The notes below the pieces were generated by a model, which saw only the letters and a program-made list of their open reading frames with translations, searched no databases and was not told the DNA's origin. DNA of 64,000 nt from Bog-159 sp049511415 (GTDB lineage: Bacteria > Acidobacteriota > Terriglobia > Bryobacterales > Bryobacteraceae): positions 62,001 through 126,000 of the forward strand of contig JBEKYC010000022.1 in NCBI GenBank assembly GCA_049511415.1. The letters run 5' to 3'. This document shows, piece by piece, positions 19,088-28,227 of the stretch. The number at the start of each line of letters is the position of its first letter. The stretch's first letter is position 1. The position numbers were made by a program, and so were the translations under genes.

Positions 19088-19954
19088 CTACTTTTTGGTG
19101 CTCGGCCGCGCCGCGGGCTTCGCCGCTTTGCCCGCTGTCTGCTCGATCGCCGACAGACGCAGCAGTCCCGCCGCGACGCGCAAGCGCACCGGCTCCTTCG
19201 GGTCGCCGATCAACAGTTCCAGATCCGGCCGCAGCGTCGCATCGTTGCGCAGCGCCAGCGAGTGTACCGCCGCCGCACGTACCGACCAGTCCCGATCCAA
19301 CAGCGCTTCCTTCAACGCATCCAATGTAGCCGGCGATTTGTCTTTGCCCAGCAGCAGCGCGGCCGTCGCCCGGCCCGAAACGCCCGGATCGGTCAACAGC
19401 GCCTGCATCGAAGTGACGCCCTCCCCCAGGCCCGGCACCGGCGCAAACCCGATACCCTGGCGCATCGCATACAGGAACAACACGCGCGGGGTTTGCAGCA
19501 TGCGCAGAGCATCGCGTTTCTGTTGCGTAAAGAAGGTGGAAGATGTCTTGCTCTGCCCGCCCAGCACCGCCAGCAGTGCCTGTTCACCCGCCGGATCGTG
19601 CAGGCCCCAGAGCGCCTTGGCCGCCGCAAAGCTCACCTCGGGTGTGTCGTCCTCTAGCGCCTTGCGCAAGGCGGCCCGCGCGGCCGGCGTCTTCACCTCC
19701 GCCAGGCTGGCTACCGCGGCCAACCGCACCGGCACGTCCTTATCCCCCAGCACGCCCTCCAGTTCGTCGAATAACGGTCCGCGCGTGGCCGCCAGGCTCA
19801 GTGCCACCACGCCCTGTTTGCGCGTGTCCGGATTCTTGCTTTCGAGCGCGCCTTTCAGAATCTGATCGCACTGCTCGTCGGTAACCGGGCTCGCGCCCGC
19901 GCCCCCGCCGGCAACCAGAATCAGAACCACCACTCCCCTCCAGGCAGGTTTCAT
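19088..19954 (-). CDS. Secreted HEAT-repeat protein
   Basis: From ATG 19954 the product is 288 residues with a signal peptide (VVLILVAGGGAGA). It contains helical HEAT-like repeats (PVRLAAVASLAEVKTPAARAALRKALEDDTPEVSFAAAKALWGL; DWSVRAAAVHSLALR). The tail is basic and Ala/Lys-rich. HEAT solenoids serve as protein-binding scaffolds; no enzymatic motif is seen. The upstream part of the longer ORF to 20023 overlaps the divergent kinase gene and is unlikely to be translated. Confidence 0.75.
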   Translation of the reverse strand: MKPAWRGVVVLILVAGGGAGASPVTDEQCDQILKGALESKNPDTRKQGVVALSLAATRGPLFDELEGVLGDKDVPVRLAAVASLAEVKTPAARAALRKALEDDTPEVSFAAAKALWGLHDPAGEQALLAVLGGQSKTSSTFFTQQKRDALRMLQTPRVLFLYAMRQGIGFAPVPGLGEGVTSMQALLTDPGVSGRATAALLLGKDKSPATLDALKEALLDRDWSVRAAAVHSLALRNDATLRPDLELLIGDPKEPVRLRVAAGLLRLSAIEQTAGKAAKPAARPSTKK

Positions 19955-20010
19955 ATTTCGATTATAGGTAGCCGCCATCCATCCGGCGAGGTGCTTGCTA
20001 TTCTGGGGCC

Positions 20011-20493
20011 ATGGATCTGACAACCGTGCGCCTCGAGATTCCCGAAGACGGCAACCTCATCCTGGGGCAGACGCACTTCATCAAATCGGTCGAAGACCTG
20101 TACGAAGCGCTGGTCAATACGGTCCCGGGGATCAAGTTCGGCATCGCCTTCAACGAAGCCTCTGGCCCTTGCCTGACCCGCGTGGATGGCAACGATGACG
20201 GCCTTAAGGCCTTGGCGCAGCGGAACGCCACGGCGCTGGCCGCCGGCCACCTTTTCGTCATCGCCATGTGCCAGGGATATCCCATCAACGTGCTGGGCCG
20301 CATCAAAGACGTGGCGGAAGTCTGCTCCATCTTCTGCGCCACGGCCAATCCGGTGGAAGTGGTGGTGGCGCAGACCGAACAGGGCCGCGGCATCCTGGGC
20401 GTGATCGACGGCTTTTCGGCGAAGGGAGTGGAGACCGAGGCCGACGCGCAGTGGCGCCACGATTTTCTGCGCAAGATCGGCTACAAGCGGTGA
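20011..20493 (+). CDS. Adenosine-specific kinase family protein
   Basis: The 160-residue protein matches the compact PF04008 adenosine-specific kinase family along its whole length (ILGQTHFIKSVEDLYEALVNTVPGIKFGIAFNEASG; FVIAMCQGYPINVLGRIKDV; TANPVEVVVAQTEQGRGILGVIDG). The family name rests on a few archaeal structures and adenosine binding, so the biological reaction here is uncertain. Its stop overlaps the GTG start of the DHDPS-family gene (GTGA), implying co-translation. Confidence 0.85.
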   Translation: MDLTTVRLEIPEDGNLILGQTHFIKSVEDLYEALVNTVPGIKFGIAFNEASGPCLTRVDGNDDGLKALAQRNATALAAGHLFVIAMCQGYPINVLGRIKDVAEVCSIFCATANPVEVVVAQTEQGRGILGVIDGFSAKGVETEADAQWRHDFLRKIGYKR

Positions 20494-21488
20494 ACTGGCG
20501 GGACCGCCTGCGCGCGGGCGTGGTCATCCCCGCGCATCCGCTGGCGCTCACCCAAGCCCGTAAACTGGACGAACGGCGGCAGCGCGCCCTCACCCGCTAT
20601 TACCTGGCGGCCGGCGCGGGCGGCATTGCGGTGGGCGTCCACACCACCCAATTCCAGATCCACGATCCGCGCTGCGGATTGCTCGCGCCGGTGCTCGAAT
20701 TAGCCAGCGAGGAGTTGCGTGGCAGCGACGCGGTGAAGGTCGCGGGCATCGTGGGCCAGACGCCGCAGGCCGTGCGTGAAGCGGAATTTGCCGCGCGGCT
20801 GGGTTACGATCTGGGGCTGCTCAGCTTGGGGGCTATGGCGGACGCATCGCTGCCCGAACTTCTGGCGCACGCGCGCGCCGTCGCCGAAGCGATTCCGCTC
20901 TTCGGATTCTATCTGCAGCCGGCCGTCGGTGGCCGCCTGCTGCCTTACGAATTCTGGCGCGAATTCGCCGAAATCCCGCAAGTGGCGGCCATCAAGATCG
21001 CGCCGTTTAACCGTTATCAGACGATCGACGTGCTGCGCGCCGTAGCCGATTCCGGCCGCGCGGATGAGATCTCCCTTTACACCGGCAATGACGACAGCAT
21101 CGTCGTCGATTTGCTGACGCCATTCCTATCGCTGCCAATCGTGGGAGGCCTGTTGGGGCAGTGGGCCGTGTGGACGCGGTCCGCAGTCCAAATGTTGGAA
21201 CGGATCCACGCCCAAAGCCAGCCGGACAGTTCCTGGCTCACCCTGGGCGCGGAGCTGACGGATGCCAACGCCGCCATCTTCGATGCCGCCAACGGATTTC
21301 GCGGCTGCATCCCCGGCATCCACGAAATCCTGCGCCGGCAGGGCTTGTTGGCGGGACGCTGGTGTCTCGATCCGGATGAAGACTTATCGCCCGGCCAATG
21401 TGAAGAGATTGATCGCGTCTGCCGGGCGTATCCGCACCTGAACGACGACGCTTTTGTGCGCCAGCATCTGGACGAGTGGCTGCGATAG
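20490..21488 (+). CDS. Dihydrodipicolinate synthase family protein
   Basis: The protein of 332 residues has the TIM-barrel DHDPS/NAL fold. Visible parts are an N-terminal VIPAHPLALTQARKLDERRQ, the strand with the likely Schiff-base Lys in VAAIKIAPFNRYQ and the Asn/Asp-rich ISLYTGNDD. It departs from true DapA in these motifs, so the substrate is more likely another 2-oxo acid aldol product than lysine precursors. The GTG start at 20490 overlaps the adenosine-kinase-like stop. The 3' end is echoed as a 36-base remnant at 25806. Confidence 0.82.
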   Translation: MNWRDRLRAGVVIPAHPLALTQARKLDERRQRALTRYYLAAGAGGIAVGVHTTQFQIHDPRCGLLAPVLELASEELRGSDAVKVAGIVGQTPQAVREAEFAARLGYDLGLLSLGAMADASLPELLAHARAVAEAIPLFGFYLQPAVGGRLLPYEFWREFAEIPQVAAIKIAPFNRYQTIDVLRAVADSGRADEISLYTGNDDSIVVDLLTPFLSLPIVGGLLGQWAVWTRSAVQMLERIHAQSQPDSSWLTLGAELTDANAAIFDAANGFRGCIPGIHEILRRQGLLAGRWCLDPDEDLSPGQCEEIDRVCRAYPHLNDDAFVRQHLDEWLR

Positions 21489-21494
21489 GCTGGA

Positions 21495-23015
21495 CTACTG
21501 AGACACCTGGAATGCCACGTTGCTCAAAAGAGTGCCGCTTGGAGTCACGACTTCAACCGTTCCTGAGGTCGCGCCGGCTGGAACGGTCGTGGTGATTTCG
21601 GAACTCGAAACCACGGTGAATGCCGCCGCAGTGCCATTGAAGGTAACGCTGGTGGCGCCGGTCAGGTCTGTCCCCAAAATCTTTACGGCGGCTCCGGCCG
21701 CCCCGGTAATTGGCAGAGTCTTCACAAAGGGTCCCAGACCCATGGATAAAGTGAAGACTGTTCCGCAGCCCGGGTCGGCGCTTCCTAAGCATTCGTCCCC
21801 GCCGGACTGAGTCGTCCCGTAAAGAACCCCATTAGTGTCCTGGACCAGGCCCGCGCCCGGCTGGTCGCCGGGGTAGGTGCAGCCTTCGCCTGGGCAAATG
21901 CTATAACTCGTCAGCGTGCCGCCAAGTGTAATCCTGAAGGCTGTCCCGCAGCAATCTTCAAACCCGCCGTAGCGGGTAGTCCCGTACAGGTTGCCGTCGG
22001 TGGCCTGCACCAGTCCCGCCAGCGGTTGGTCGCCGTCCACGCACTCGCTTTCGGAGCAGAAACTGTATAGCGTGGTGAGCTTGCCGCTCGGGGTGATTTT
22101 GAAGACGGTGCCGGAGCTGTTGGCCCCGCCGCCAGACGTTGTCCCGTAGAAGTTGCCATCGTTGGCCTGGATCGGCCCTGCCAAGGGCCCGATCCCGTCT
22201 GTGCATGCGGTTTGGGAGCAAAAGCTATATAGTGTCGTGAGCTTACCGCTTGGAGTAATTTTGAAGAAGGTGCCGGCGCTGTTGGCCCCGCTTCCAGACG
22301 TTGTCCCGTAGAGATCCCCATTGGTAGATTGGGCTAGCTGCGGATTGGGAGCGTTGCCGTCCGGGCATGCGTCTTGGAGACAAAAGCTATATAGCGTGGT
22401 TAGCTTACCGCCCAGAGTGATTCTGAAGACCGTGCCGGCGCCATCCGAAAAGGCCGTGCTCGACCCGCCGCCGTAGGTCGTCCCGTATAGGTAGCCATTG
22501 GAGGCCTGCACTAGCCCTTGGGCGTATTTGCCGTCCGCACATCCGCTTTGGGCGCAGAAGCTATACACCGTGGTCAGTTCGCCGCCAGGTGCGACTCTAA
22601 AGATCGTGCCTCCCCGGTTCTCCCCGCCCAGCCAGGTTGTCCCATAGATGTCGCCATTGGCGGCCACCACCAGACCCATGCCATAAGCCCCATCCGGGCA
22701 GTCGGGGTAGGCGCCCTGCGAGCAAAAGTAATGTAGCGTTGTTAGTTTGCCGCCGGGGGTGATTCTGAAGACCGTCCCGCAGCCGGTTCCATCGCAGTTT
22801 GCCATTGGCCCGCCGCCATAGGTCGTCCCGTACAAATCCCCGTTAGTGCCCTGAACCAGCGCCGCGTATGGGACTTCACCATCCGTGCCGTCAAAACTGT
22901 AGAGCGTGGCGATCGTCTGCGCTTGCGCCGCGCCCGCATACACAGCTAAGACAGCACACGCGCACCAAAGGCAGGCGGGTTTGCGTAGCCTGGCAGTGTG
23001 TTCCATTGGTCTCAT
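21495..23015 (-). CDS. GloVer tandem-repeat secreted protein, paralogue A
   Basis: The protein of about 500 residues has a signal peptide (CAVLAVYAGAAQA; the start may be the second Met, at 23006). It has eight or so 45-55-residue repeats built around NGDLYGTTSGGG, GTVFKITPSGKLTTLYSFC and DGxxPxAGLVQ, the pattern named after choice-of-anchor GloVer repeats. Cys residues recur once or twice per repeat. The C-terminus is an IPT/TIG Ig-like domain (VKILGTDLTGATSVTFNGTA). The function is unknown; a secreted propeller-like scaffold is likely. It is tandem with paralogue B, which is transcribed in the same direction. Confidence 0.85.
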   Translation of the reverse strand: MRPMEHTARLRKPACLWCACAVLAVYAGAAQAQTIATLYSFDGTDGEVPYAALVQGTNGDLYGTTYGGGPMANCDGTGCGTVFRITPGGKLTTLHYFCSQGAYPDCPDGAYGMGLVVAANGDIYGTTWLGGENRGGTIFRVAPGGELTTVYSFCAQSGCADGKYAQGLVQASNGYLYGTTYGGGSSTAFSDGAGTVFRITLGGKLTTLYSFCLQDACPDGNAPNPQLAQSTNGDLYGTTSGSGANSAGTFFKITPSGKLTTLYSFCSQTACTDGIGPLAGPIQANDGNFYGTTSGGGANSSGTVFKITPSGKLTTLYSFCSESECVDGDQPLAGLVQATDGNLYGTTRYGGFEDCCGTAFRITLGGTLTSYSICPGEGCTYPGDQPGAGLVQDTNGVLYGTTQSGGDECLGSADPGCGTVFTLSMGLGPFVKTLPITGAAGAAVKILGTDLTGATSVTFNGTAAAFTVVSSSEITTTVPAGATSGTVEVVTPSGTLLSNVAFQVSQ

Positions 23016-23052
23016 CGAGTCCCTTCTTCCCGCAAAGCCGGACGGATCGAAA

Positions 23053-24525
23053 TCACGGCAGGACCTGGAAGACGACGTTGCTCGACAGCGTACCGCCTGG
23101 AGTGACCACCTCGACCTCGCCGGTAGTTGCGCCGTCCGGCACCGTAGTCGAAATTTCGGAAGCCGAGACGACAGTGAACGAAGCGAGCGTGCCGTTAAAC
23201 GTGACGCTGGTTGCGCCGGTCAGATCGGTGCCCAATATCTTGACGCGCGCACCCACCTTGCCGGACGAAGGCTGCGTTTCCACGAACGGCACGGCGCCTA
23301 TCGACAGGCTGAAGATGTTCCCGTCGAAGCCAGGCCCTGCACCGGAACTGGTCGTGCCATAAAGGGCCCCGTCGGTGGCCTGCACCAGCCCGGCTGCCGG
23401 GTTTCTGCCATCCGTGCAATCGCCACCCTGGGAGCAGAAGCTGTGTAGCGAAGTCAATGTACCACTAAGAGTAGTTCTGAAGACCGTTCCGCACCCCGGG
23501 GCGGAGCAAAAGCCTCCGCCGTTGTAAGTGGTCCCGTACAGGTCTCCGTCCGTGGCCTGGACCAGCGGTGCCACCGGGCTTTCGCCGTCCGCGCATTCGC
23601 TCAAAGAGCAGAAGTCGTATAGCGTCGTGAACTCGCCGCTAATTGTAAATTGGAAAACCGTACCACCATCGCCGACGCCGAAGTTGGCTCCGTAATATGC
23701 CGTTGTGCCATAGAGATTTCCATCGGAAGCCTGGATCAGTCCCGCGCTAGGACCGGCGCCGTCCGCACATAAGCTCTTGGAGCAGAAGCTATATAGCGAC
23801 TTCAAAGCACCGCCTGGCGTGATTTTGAAGATCGTCCCCTCGCCGTTGGCACCGCCGGCAAATGTCGTTCCGTAAAGGTCGCCGTTGGTTGCCTGAACCA
23901 GCCCTGCGATGGGTTGTGCGCCGTCCGTGCACCCGCTCTTGGCACAAAAGCTATGCAGGGTCGTGAGCACGCCACTCGTCGTGATTTTGAAGACCGTTCC
24001 ATAGTTTCCATTCGCCCCGCCTCCGTAGGTCGTTCCGTAGAAATCCCCGTTGGTGGCCTCGATGAGGCCCGCCCACGGCTGTTCGCCGTCCGCGCACCCG
24101 CTCTTGGCGCAGAAGCTGTATAGGGTCGTTAGCATGCCGCTGGTTGTGATCTTGAAGACCGTTCCATAGCTGCCGTTGGCACCCCCTCCGTACGTTGTCC
24201 CGTAGAAATCCCCACTAGAGGTCTGGACTAGGCCTGCCCTGGGGTTCGCGCCGTCGGCACACGCGCTTAAAGAGCAGAAGTTGTAAAGAGTCGTAAGCGT
24301 GCCGCTGGTAGCGACCTTGAACACCGATCCATTGCCGTTGGCCGCGCCCTGGGACGCCGTCCCGTAGAGATCCCCGTTGGTGGACTGGACTAGCACCGCA
24401 TCGGGATAGGCGCCGTCCGTGCCGTTGAAACTGAATACCGAGCTGAAAGTCTGCGCCCAAACCGCCGACGCCCAGACTATGGCTGACCAAGCCCCAAACG
24501 TCCGTATCAACCCACCAATCCGCAT
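23053..24525 (-). CDS. GloVer tandem-repeat secreted protein, paralogue B
   Basis: From ATG 24525 the product has a signal peptide (GAWSAIVWASAVWAQ) and the same repeat type as paralogue A (GDFYGTTYGGGANG, FKITTSGMLTTLYSFC). The closing IPT/TIG domain is nearly identical (VKILGTDLTGATSVTFNG). The order of domains and the C-terminal 60 residues agree, so the two genes arose by tandem duplication. The gap between them is 37 bases, too short for a large promoter, so B may drive A. The function is unknown. Confidence 0.85.
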   Translation of the reverse strand: MRIGGLIRTFGAWSAIVWASAVWAQTFSSVFSFNGTDGAYPDAVLVQSTNGDLYGTASQGAANGNGSVFKVATSGTLTTLYNFCSLSACADGANPRAGLVQTSSGDFYGTTYGGGANGSYGTVFKITTSGMLTTLYSFCAKSGCADGEQPWAGLIEATNGDFYGTTYGGGANGNYGTVFKITTSGVLTTLHSFCAKSGCTDGAQPIAGLVQATNGDLYGTTFAGGANGEGTIFKITPGGALKSLYSFCSKSLCADGAGPSAGLIQASDGNLYGTTAYYGANFGVGDGGTVFQFTISGEFTTLYDFCSLSECADGESPVAPLVQATDGDLYGTTYNGGGFCSAPGCGTVFRTTLSGTLTSLHSFCSQGGDCTDGRNPAAGLVQATDGALYGTTSSGAGPGFDGNIFSLSIGAVPFVETQPSSGKVGARVKILGTDLTGATSVTFNGTLASFTVVSASEISTTVPDGATTGEVEVVTPGGTLSSNVVFQVLP

Positions 24526-24603
24526 AAACCCTCCTAAACAACTAAGCGGAATATACCGGATCTTCCGGACATCGCACATCGTCCAAATGGATGAGAAGGT
24601 TCG

Positions 24604-25737
24604 CTACCGCGCCGAGGTCTTCACGGACCCCGCCGTGCGCAGCAACACAGCCAGCAACTCAGCCTGGCGGCTGACACCCACCTTCTCAAAGATGTGCCGC
24701 AGATGAGTGCGCGCCGTGGTCCGGCGAATCGACATTTCGTCGCAGGCATCGTTCAGATCCTCGCCGCGCAGCAGGATCCGGGTCAAGCTGGACTCCGCGG
24801 GCGTCAGCCCATAGAGGCGCGCCAGCAGCGCATCGTTCGGCATAGCCTGGTTATCGGGGTCGTTGATGAACAGAATTGCGGCCGGCTTGCCGTCGTTCCA
24901 TCCCAGAACTCTCGCTTCGGTTGGGCTGACCACGACGGAGTAAGGGCGCCGACCCGAAGGACGGGTGATCGTCATTACCCCGCCGGTCCGGATGGCGGGA
25001 CCTACCAGCGGCTCACAAGCCCGCAGCGAGAGGCGCCGCAATTCAGTTGCATCCTGTGGACGCCGCAGCGCGAGCCGATTGCCCGCCATCGCCATACCGT
25101 CCTTTTCAGCCAGAATTTTGCGGCCCGACGAATTGGCGCATAGGACCTCGAGATGTTCATCAACGATCAGGATTCCCAGCGTGAGCGCGTCCAGCGCCGT
25201 CGTCTCGACCTGTAGCATATTGAGGCCATGCCGTAACCTGGCCGCACGCCGCAGGTGCGGGATCAGCAGCTTCACCAAAGCGATCTCGGGCTCCAGATAG
25301 GGGCCGCCGCGCCTGGGACGAAAGATCGACGTTAACGAGGTCTGTGTGCCCTTGCGGGCGATCGCTCCGCCAGCCACGTAAAATATATCCTGGGGACGCA
25401 TAAATTCGTCGTAATATTCGGAGCGCGCTAAGGTCGCATCTTCGCAGATTTGCGGATTTGTAACAATAGTGCCGGGAGTCAAGAGCGGCGCCGCGCGCTG
25501 CAAAAGGATATTGACGTGGTGGTAATGTTCGGCGTACGCTTTCGCCAAGGCGGGATCGAGCCCCATATTCACGGAGATGTTTTCGGCCCCGGATCCCAAA
25601 TCCTGAAAGTGGAGAGCCGCGGCGGTGCCATTCATGGCCTTCATCAGGCGAGCGAGGAAGACCGGCCATCCTTCGGAATCCTCGACGGCTTCATAGATCA
25701 GTCCGATCAAGTCCAGTGCTGTTTCCGCGACGCGCAT
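24604..25737 (-). CDS. LuxR-type HTH transcriptional regulator
   Basis: The start at ATG 25737 is fixed by GGAGGGG seven bases upstream. Of 377 residues, the N-terminal two thirds form a PAS/GAF-like sensor (LIGLIYEAVEDSEGWPVFLARL; LTLGILIVDEHLEVLCANSSG). The C-terminal 65 residues are a LuxR/GerE helix-turn-helix (YGLTPAESSLTRILLRGED to RTTARTHLRHIFEKVGVSRQAELLAVLL). It has no receiver domain, so it is not a classic response regulator. It lies upstream of the GloVer pair on the same strand and could control it, which is an inference from position only. Confidence 0.82.
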   Translation of the reverse strand: MRVAETALDLIGLIYEAVEDSEGWPVFLARLMKAMNGTAAALHFQDLGSGAENISVNMGLDPALAKAYAEHYHHVNILLQRAAPLLTPGTIVTNPQICEDATLARSEYYDEFMRPQDIFYVAGGAIARKGTQTSLTSIFRPRRGGPYLEPEIALVKLLIPHLRRAARLRHGLNMLQVETTALDALTLGILIVDEHLEVLCANSSGRKILAEKDGMAMAGNRLALRRPQDATELRRLSLRACEPLVGPAIRTGGVMTITRPSGRRPYSVVVSPTEARVLGWNDGKPAAILFINDPDNQAMPNDALLARLYGLTPAESSLTRILLRGEDLNDACDEMSIRRTTARTHLRHIFEKVGVSRQAELLAVLLRTAGSVKTSAR

Positions 25738-25805
25738 GCACAACCCCTCCAGGCAGGCGTTAGGCCATAGTCGCACGGGCTTCGGCCGTAGGCAAGGGTA
25801 TCGCC

Positions 25806-25841
25806 CTCGTGCGCCAGCATCTGGCCGACTGGCTGCGTTAA
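25806..25841 (+). pseudogene. 3'-end remnant of a DHDPS-family gene
   Basis: The bases encode LVRQHLADWLR followed by TAA. The DHDPS-family gene ends with FVRQHLDEWLR at 21452-21488. About 31 of 36 bases agree and the reading frame is kept. No other part of the gene precedes the remnant. It lies 24 bases before the ABC transporter gene. Confidence 0.55.
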
Positions 25842-25865
25842 TGGTGGGGTAAAATCATAGAACCC

Positions 25866-26858
25866 ATGCCCAACGACTCCGCGGCCATCGAAGTCCGCGA
25901 TCTGGTGAAGCGTTACGCCAAGGCCACCGTCAACGCCGTCGATGGCGTCACCTTCAGCGTGCGTCCCGGCGAAATCTTCGGCCTGCTGGGACCCAACGGC
26001 GCAGGCAAAACCACCACCATCGGCGTGCTCATCACCAGCGTCGTGCCCACCTCCGGATCGGTCGCCATCATGGGCCTCGACGTCATCCGCGATCCCATCG
26101 GCATCAAGCAGCGCATTGCCGTCGTCCCCCAGCAAAGCAACCTCGACCGCAGCCTGCGCGTGCGCGAGATTCTCACCTTTCACGCCGCCTATCACGGCGT
26201 GCCGCATCGCGAGCGCGAAGCCCGCGCTGACGCCCTGCTCGACGAACTCGGCCTGGGCGAACGCAAGAACGACCGCGTCTACCGCTATTCCGGCGGCATG
26301 TCGCAGCGCCTCATGATCGCGCGCGCTCTCATGCACTCGCCCGACGTCCTGTTTCTCGACGAGCCGACCAATAACCTCGACCCGCAGTCGCGCCTCTTCC
26401 TCTGGGACCGCATCCGCGCGCTCAACGCGCAGGGTCTCACCATCCTGCTCACCACCCACGACATGAACGAGGCCGATCAGCTTTGCGGCCGCATCGCCAT
26501 CATGGACAAAGGCCGCATCCTGGTGAACGACACTTCCGCCGAATTGAAGAAGATGATTCCGGGCGGAAACGCCGTGGAGCTCCGCGTCAGCCTGCCCGAC
26601 CCGGCCGCCGGCGCGCGCGTGCTGGCGGCGCTGCGCGGACTCGAAGGCGTTAGCAAGGTCGACGAGGATCCCGGCGCGGGCCCTGACGCCGAACCGGGCG
26701 TGGTCGCCTATCAGTTATATGCCGAAAAGGCCCCCGCCCTGGTCGGTCCCGCCACCCAGGCCGTACTCGTGTCGGGAGCTCAGGTCCGCGATCTGCACGT
26801 GAAGCAACCCAGCCTGGAAGACGTGTTCATTTACTTAACCGGGAGGCATCTGCGCTAA
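25866..26858 (+). CDS. ABC transporter ATP-binding protein (DrrA/NodI-like)
   Basis: The ATPase of 330 residues has Walker A GPNGAGKTT, a Q-loop in VVPQQSNLD, the signature YSGGMSQRL, Walker B VLFLDEPTNNLDP and the switch His in TTHDMNEAD. The C-terminal 100 residues form the extra domain common in ABC-2 exporter ATPases. It energises the ABC-2 permease whose ATG overlaps its stop (TAATG). The substrate could be a lipid, polysaccharide or drug. No good ribosome-binding site precedes the start. Confidence 0.93.
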   Translation: MPNDSAAIEVRDLVKRYAKATVNAVDGVTFSVRPGEIFGLLGPNGAGKTTTIGVLITSVVPTSGSVAIMGLDVIRDPIGIKQRIAVVPQQSNLDRSLRVREILTFHAAYHGVPHREREARADALLDELGLGERKNDRVYRYSGGMSQRLMIARALMHSPDVLFLDEPTNNLDPQSRLFLWDRIRALNAQGLTILLTTHDMNEADQLCGRIAIMDKGRILVNDTSAELKKMIPGGNAVELRVSLPDPAAGARVLAALRGLEGVSKVDEDPGAGPDAEPGVVAYQLYAEKAPALVGPATQAVLVSGAQVRDLHVKQPSLEDVFIYLTGRHLR

Positions 26859-27673
26859 TGACCGAACGCCCTCACAGCCGCCTGTGGCTCGCCGCCAATG
26901 CCTTTGGCGCTACTTTGCAACGCGACCTCGCCGTAACCCGCCGTGAACTGCCGCAGTTCCTGGTGCAGGCGCTCATCCAGCCGATGTTCTTCCTGCTGAT
27001 CTTCTGTAAGATCCTGCCGGGCATCGGCCTGACCGCCGGTAACTTCTCCGCGCTGCTGTTACCCGGCATCATCGGACTGACCGAGTTGATGGCTTCCATC
27101 CAGGGCATCACCCTGCCGCTGGCCATCGATTTGGGCTTCGCGCGGGAAATTGACGACCGCCTGCTCGCCCCCATGCCGGTCTGGCTGGTGGCCGCCGAAA
27201 AAGTGCTTTTCGCGGCCCTGCGCAGCATGGTGGCGGGCGCGGTAATCTTCCCGGCCGCCTGGTGGGTGCTGGGCAGCCGCTATGCCGTGCGCGGCGACCG
27301 TATCGGCATCCTGATCGGCATGATCGTGCTCGCCGCTTTCGCCGGCTCCGGCATCGGCCTGGTCATCGGCACCGTAGTGAAACCGGAACAGATCAGCCTC
27401 ATGTTTTCCCTCATCATTACGCCGTTGCTGTTCACCGGCTGCACTTACTATCCCTGGACCGCCCTGCATAACATCCGCTGGTTCCAGATAGTCACGCTGT
27501 TCAACCCGCTGACCTACGCCGCCGAAGGTCTGCGTTACGCCATGGTTCCACCCATCAATGGACACACCATGCCTACTTTGCCCATGCCCTGGGTGTTACT
27601 GGCGTTGGCGGCCACCATCGTCCTCTGCTTTGTCTTCGGAACGCGCACGTTCCGCTCGCGGGTGGTCAGTTGA
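26858..27673 (+). CDS. ABC-2 type transporter permease
   Basis: The 271-residue membrane protein has six predicted helices, the motif FLVQALIQPMFFLLIFCKILPG and the ABC-2 hallmark region LLFTGCTYYPWTALHNIRWFQIVTLFNPLTYAAEGLRYAM near the C-terminus. It pairs with the preceding ATPase (1-base overlap) as an exporter, and is coupled to the next lipoprotein gene by a TTGA overlap. Confidence 0.93.
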   Translation: MTERPHSRLWLAANAFGATLQRDLAVTRRELPQFLVQALIQPMFFLLIFCKILPGIGLTAGNFSALLLPGIIGLTELMASIQGITLPLAIDLGFAREIDDRLLAPMPVWLVAAEKVLFAALRSMVAGAVIFPAAWWVLGSRYAVRGDRIGILIGMIVLAAFAGSGIGLVIGTVVKPEQISLMFSLIITPLLFTGCTYYPWTALHNIRWFQIVTLFNPLTYAAEGLRYAMVPPINGHTMPTLPMPWVLLALAATIVLCFVFGTRTFRSRVVS

Positions 27674-28137
27674 GGCGCGCCACGGTTCCCGTGGCGGCGT
27701 TGCTGCTTTCGGCGTGCGCTTCACGCCCGCCGCAGACCGCCGCCGCTACGGAGAACGATGTGCGCGCCTTCGCCCAAACGGTGGCGCACGACGTCACCGA
27801 GGATGGCCCCATCGCCTGGCGCAAATACTTCCTCGATAGCCCGTCGTTCTTCATGGCGGTGAACGGGACCCTGGCGTTTCCCAATGGCGCAGCCGCGCAA
27901 ACCGCCCTGCCGGATGTGGCCCGCGCCATCAAACACATCGAGCTCCACTGGGGCGGCGACTTGCGCGTCGATCCCCTGTCGCCGGATCTGGCCATAATGG
28001 CCGCTTCCTACCACGAGGTGCGCGTCAATGCCGGAGGCGATCGCGTGGATGAAAACGGCTTCTTCACAGCAGTCGTCGAGCGCCGCGGCGGACGCTGGCA
28101 GTTTCGCAACCAGCACTGGTCCATGCCTCCTCGGTAA
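27670..28137 (+). CDS. NTF2/SnoaL-like lipoprotein
   Basis: The protein of 155 residues starts at TTG 27670, overlapping the permease stop. The leader ends in a lipobox LLSAC, so the mature protein is lipid-anchored. The rest fits an NTF2-like fold of the DUF4440/SnoaL type (ENDVRAFAQTVAHDVTEDG, GFFTAVVERRGGRWQFRNQHWSM). Position and coupling suggest it works with the exporter, but no direct functional motif is visible. Confidence 0.78.
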   Translation: MRRATVPVAALLLSACASRPPQTAAATENDVRAFAQTVAHDVTEDGPIAWRKYFLDSPSFFMAVNGTLAFPNGAAAQTALPDVARAIKHIELHWGGDLRVDPLSPDLAIMAASYHEVRVNAGGDRVDENGFFTAVVERRGGRWQFRNQHWSMPPR

Positions 28138-28227
28138 CGCCCCCGCTCTATTTCTATTTCGTTTCCGCTCAATCCTCTACCGCCGCCGCCGGGTGCCGCT
28201 TCACGTGACTGCCCGCTAATCTCGGGT

